From Carnobacterium mobile DSM 4848 (GTDB taxonomy: Bacteria; Bacillota; Bacilli; Lactobacillales; Carnobacteriaceae), in assembly GCF_000744825.1 (NCBI RefSeq), contig NZ_JQMR01000001.1, positions 1,907,501 to 1,971,500 of the forward strand: a stretch of DNA of 64,000 nt. Reading direction: 5' to 3'. Below the pieces are notes generated by a model. It was given only the letters and a program-made list of their open reading frames with translations. It ran no database searches and was not told where the DNA came from. How positions within the stretch are numbered: position 1 is the first letter of the stretch; each line of letters starts with the position of its first letter. The position numbers and the translations under genes are program-made. Positions 63,972-64,000 of this stretch are shown here, in pieces.

Positions 63972-64000
63972 ATGGTCAAACGTTTAATAAGTGCGAATGC
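63972..64000 (+). CDS. Start of a gene cut by the window end
   Basis: Only nine full codons are visible (MVKRLISAN), after GAAAGGAAG. It begins 24 nt after the PTS IIC stop and so is probably in the same operon. The family cannot be named safely from this length. Confidence 0.6.

Overview
The window is low-GC DNA with short Firmicutes-type spacers, strong AGGAGG ribosome binding sites, frequent TTG/GTG starts and many mannose- and cellobiose-type PTS parts. This points to Lactobacillales. My best guess is Carnobacterium or a close relative, but that rests on gene content and style and is not proven. No rRNA, tRNA or CRISPR array was seen.

Region 1 (1-14970) is a glycosaminoglycan / unsaturated uronate utilisation locus. 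It holds a PTS IID (cut by the window edge), a cytoplasmic heparinase II/III-type lyase, a PTS IIA, a secreted PL8 (hyaluronate-lyase-type) polysaccharide lyase, F5/8C-like proteins, an IclR regulator, KduI, KduD, an MFS transporter, KdgA and KdgK. Together these would cut the polymer outside, import oligosaccharides, and turn the unsaturated uronate into pyruvate plus glyceraldehyde-3-phosphate. The locus is decaying. The PL8 gene has an in-frame stop just after its signal peptide, a Cof-type HAD phosphatase is a pseudogene, and a second F5/8C-like gene is a pseudogene. Matching 15-bp palindromes in tandem pairs lie at the iclR and kduI starts and look like the IclR operators.

Region 2 (about 15000-29130) is an insertion-sequence cluster: a broken IS3-family element, an apparently intact ISLre2-type element, two nearly identical but differently broken IS1380-type copies, and an IS66 element with a perfect 8-bp target duplication. 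Between the IS1380 copies lie a cupin protein, two small membrane proteins and an oleate hydratase.

Region 3 (29131-43100) is ordinary chromosome: an RpiR regulator facing two Gfo/Idh/MocA oxidoreductases, an endonuclease III missing two Fe-S cysteines, a glutathionyl-hydroquinone-reductase-like protein, a GH114-like lipoprotein, a DUF305 membrane protein, GAPDH, a MarR-GNAT-B3/4 operon, a ROK regulator, VOC, acetyltransferase and PHP phosphatase genes. A three-unit palindromic repeat follows.

Region 4 (43493-64000) holds a DeoR/M24-like operon, an aldo-keto reductase behind a MerR-type promoter, a MarR plus heterodimeric multidrug ABC exporter, a metal/Fe-S stress group (HMA protein, Ric-like protein, P-type ATPase) with two FNR-type promoters of identical geometry, an intact EAL gene beside a broken GGDEF gene, a BglG-type remnant, a CydDC-like ABC pair preceded by a 37-codon ORF, and a ROK regulator divergent from a cellobiose-type PTS IIC.
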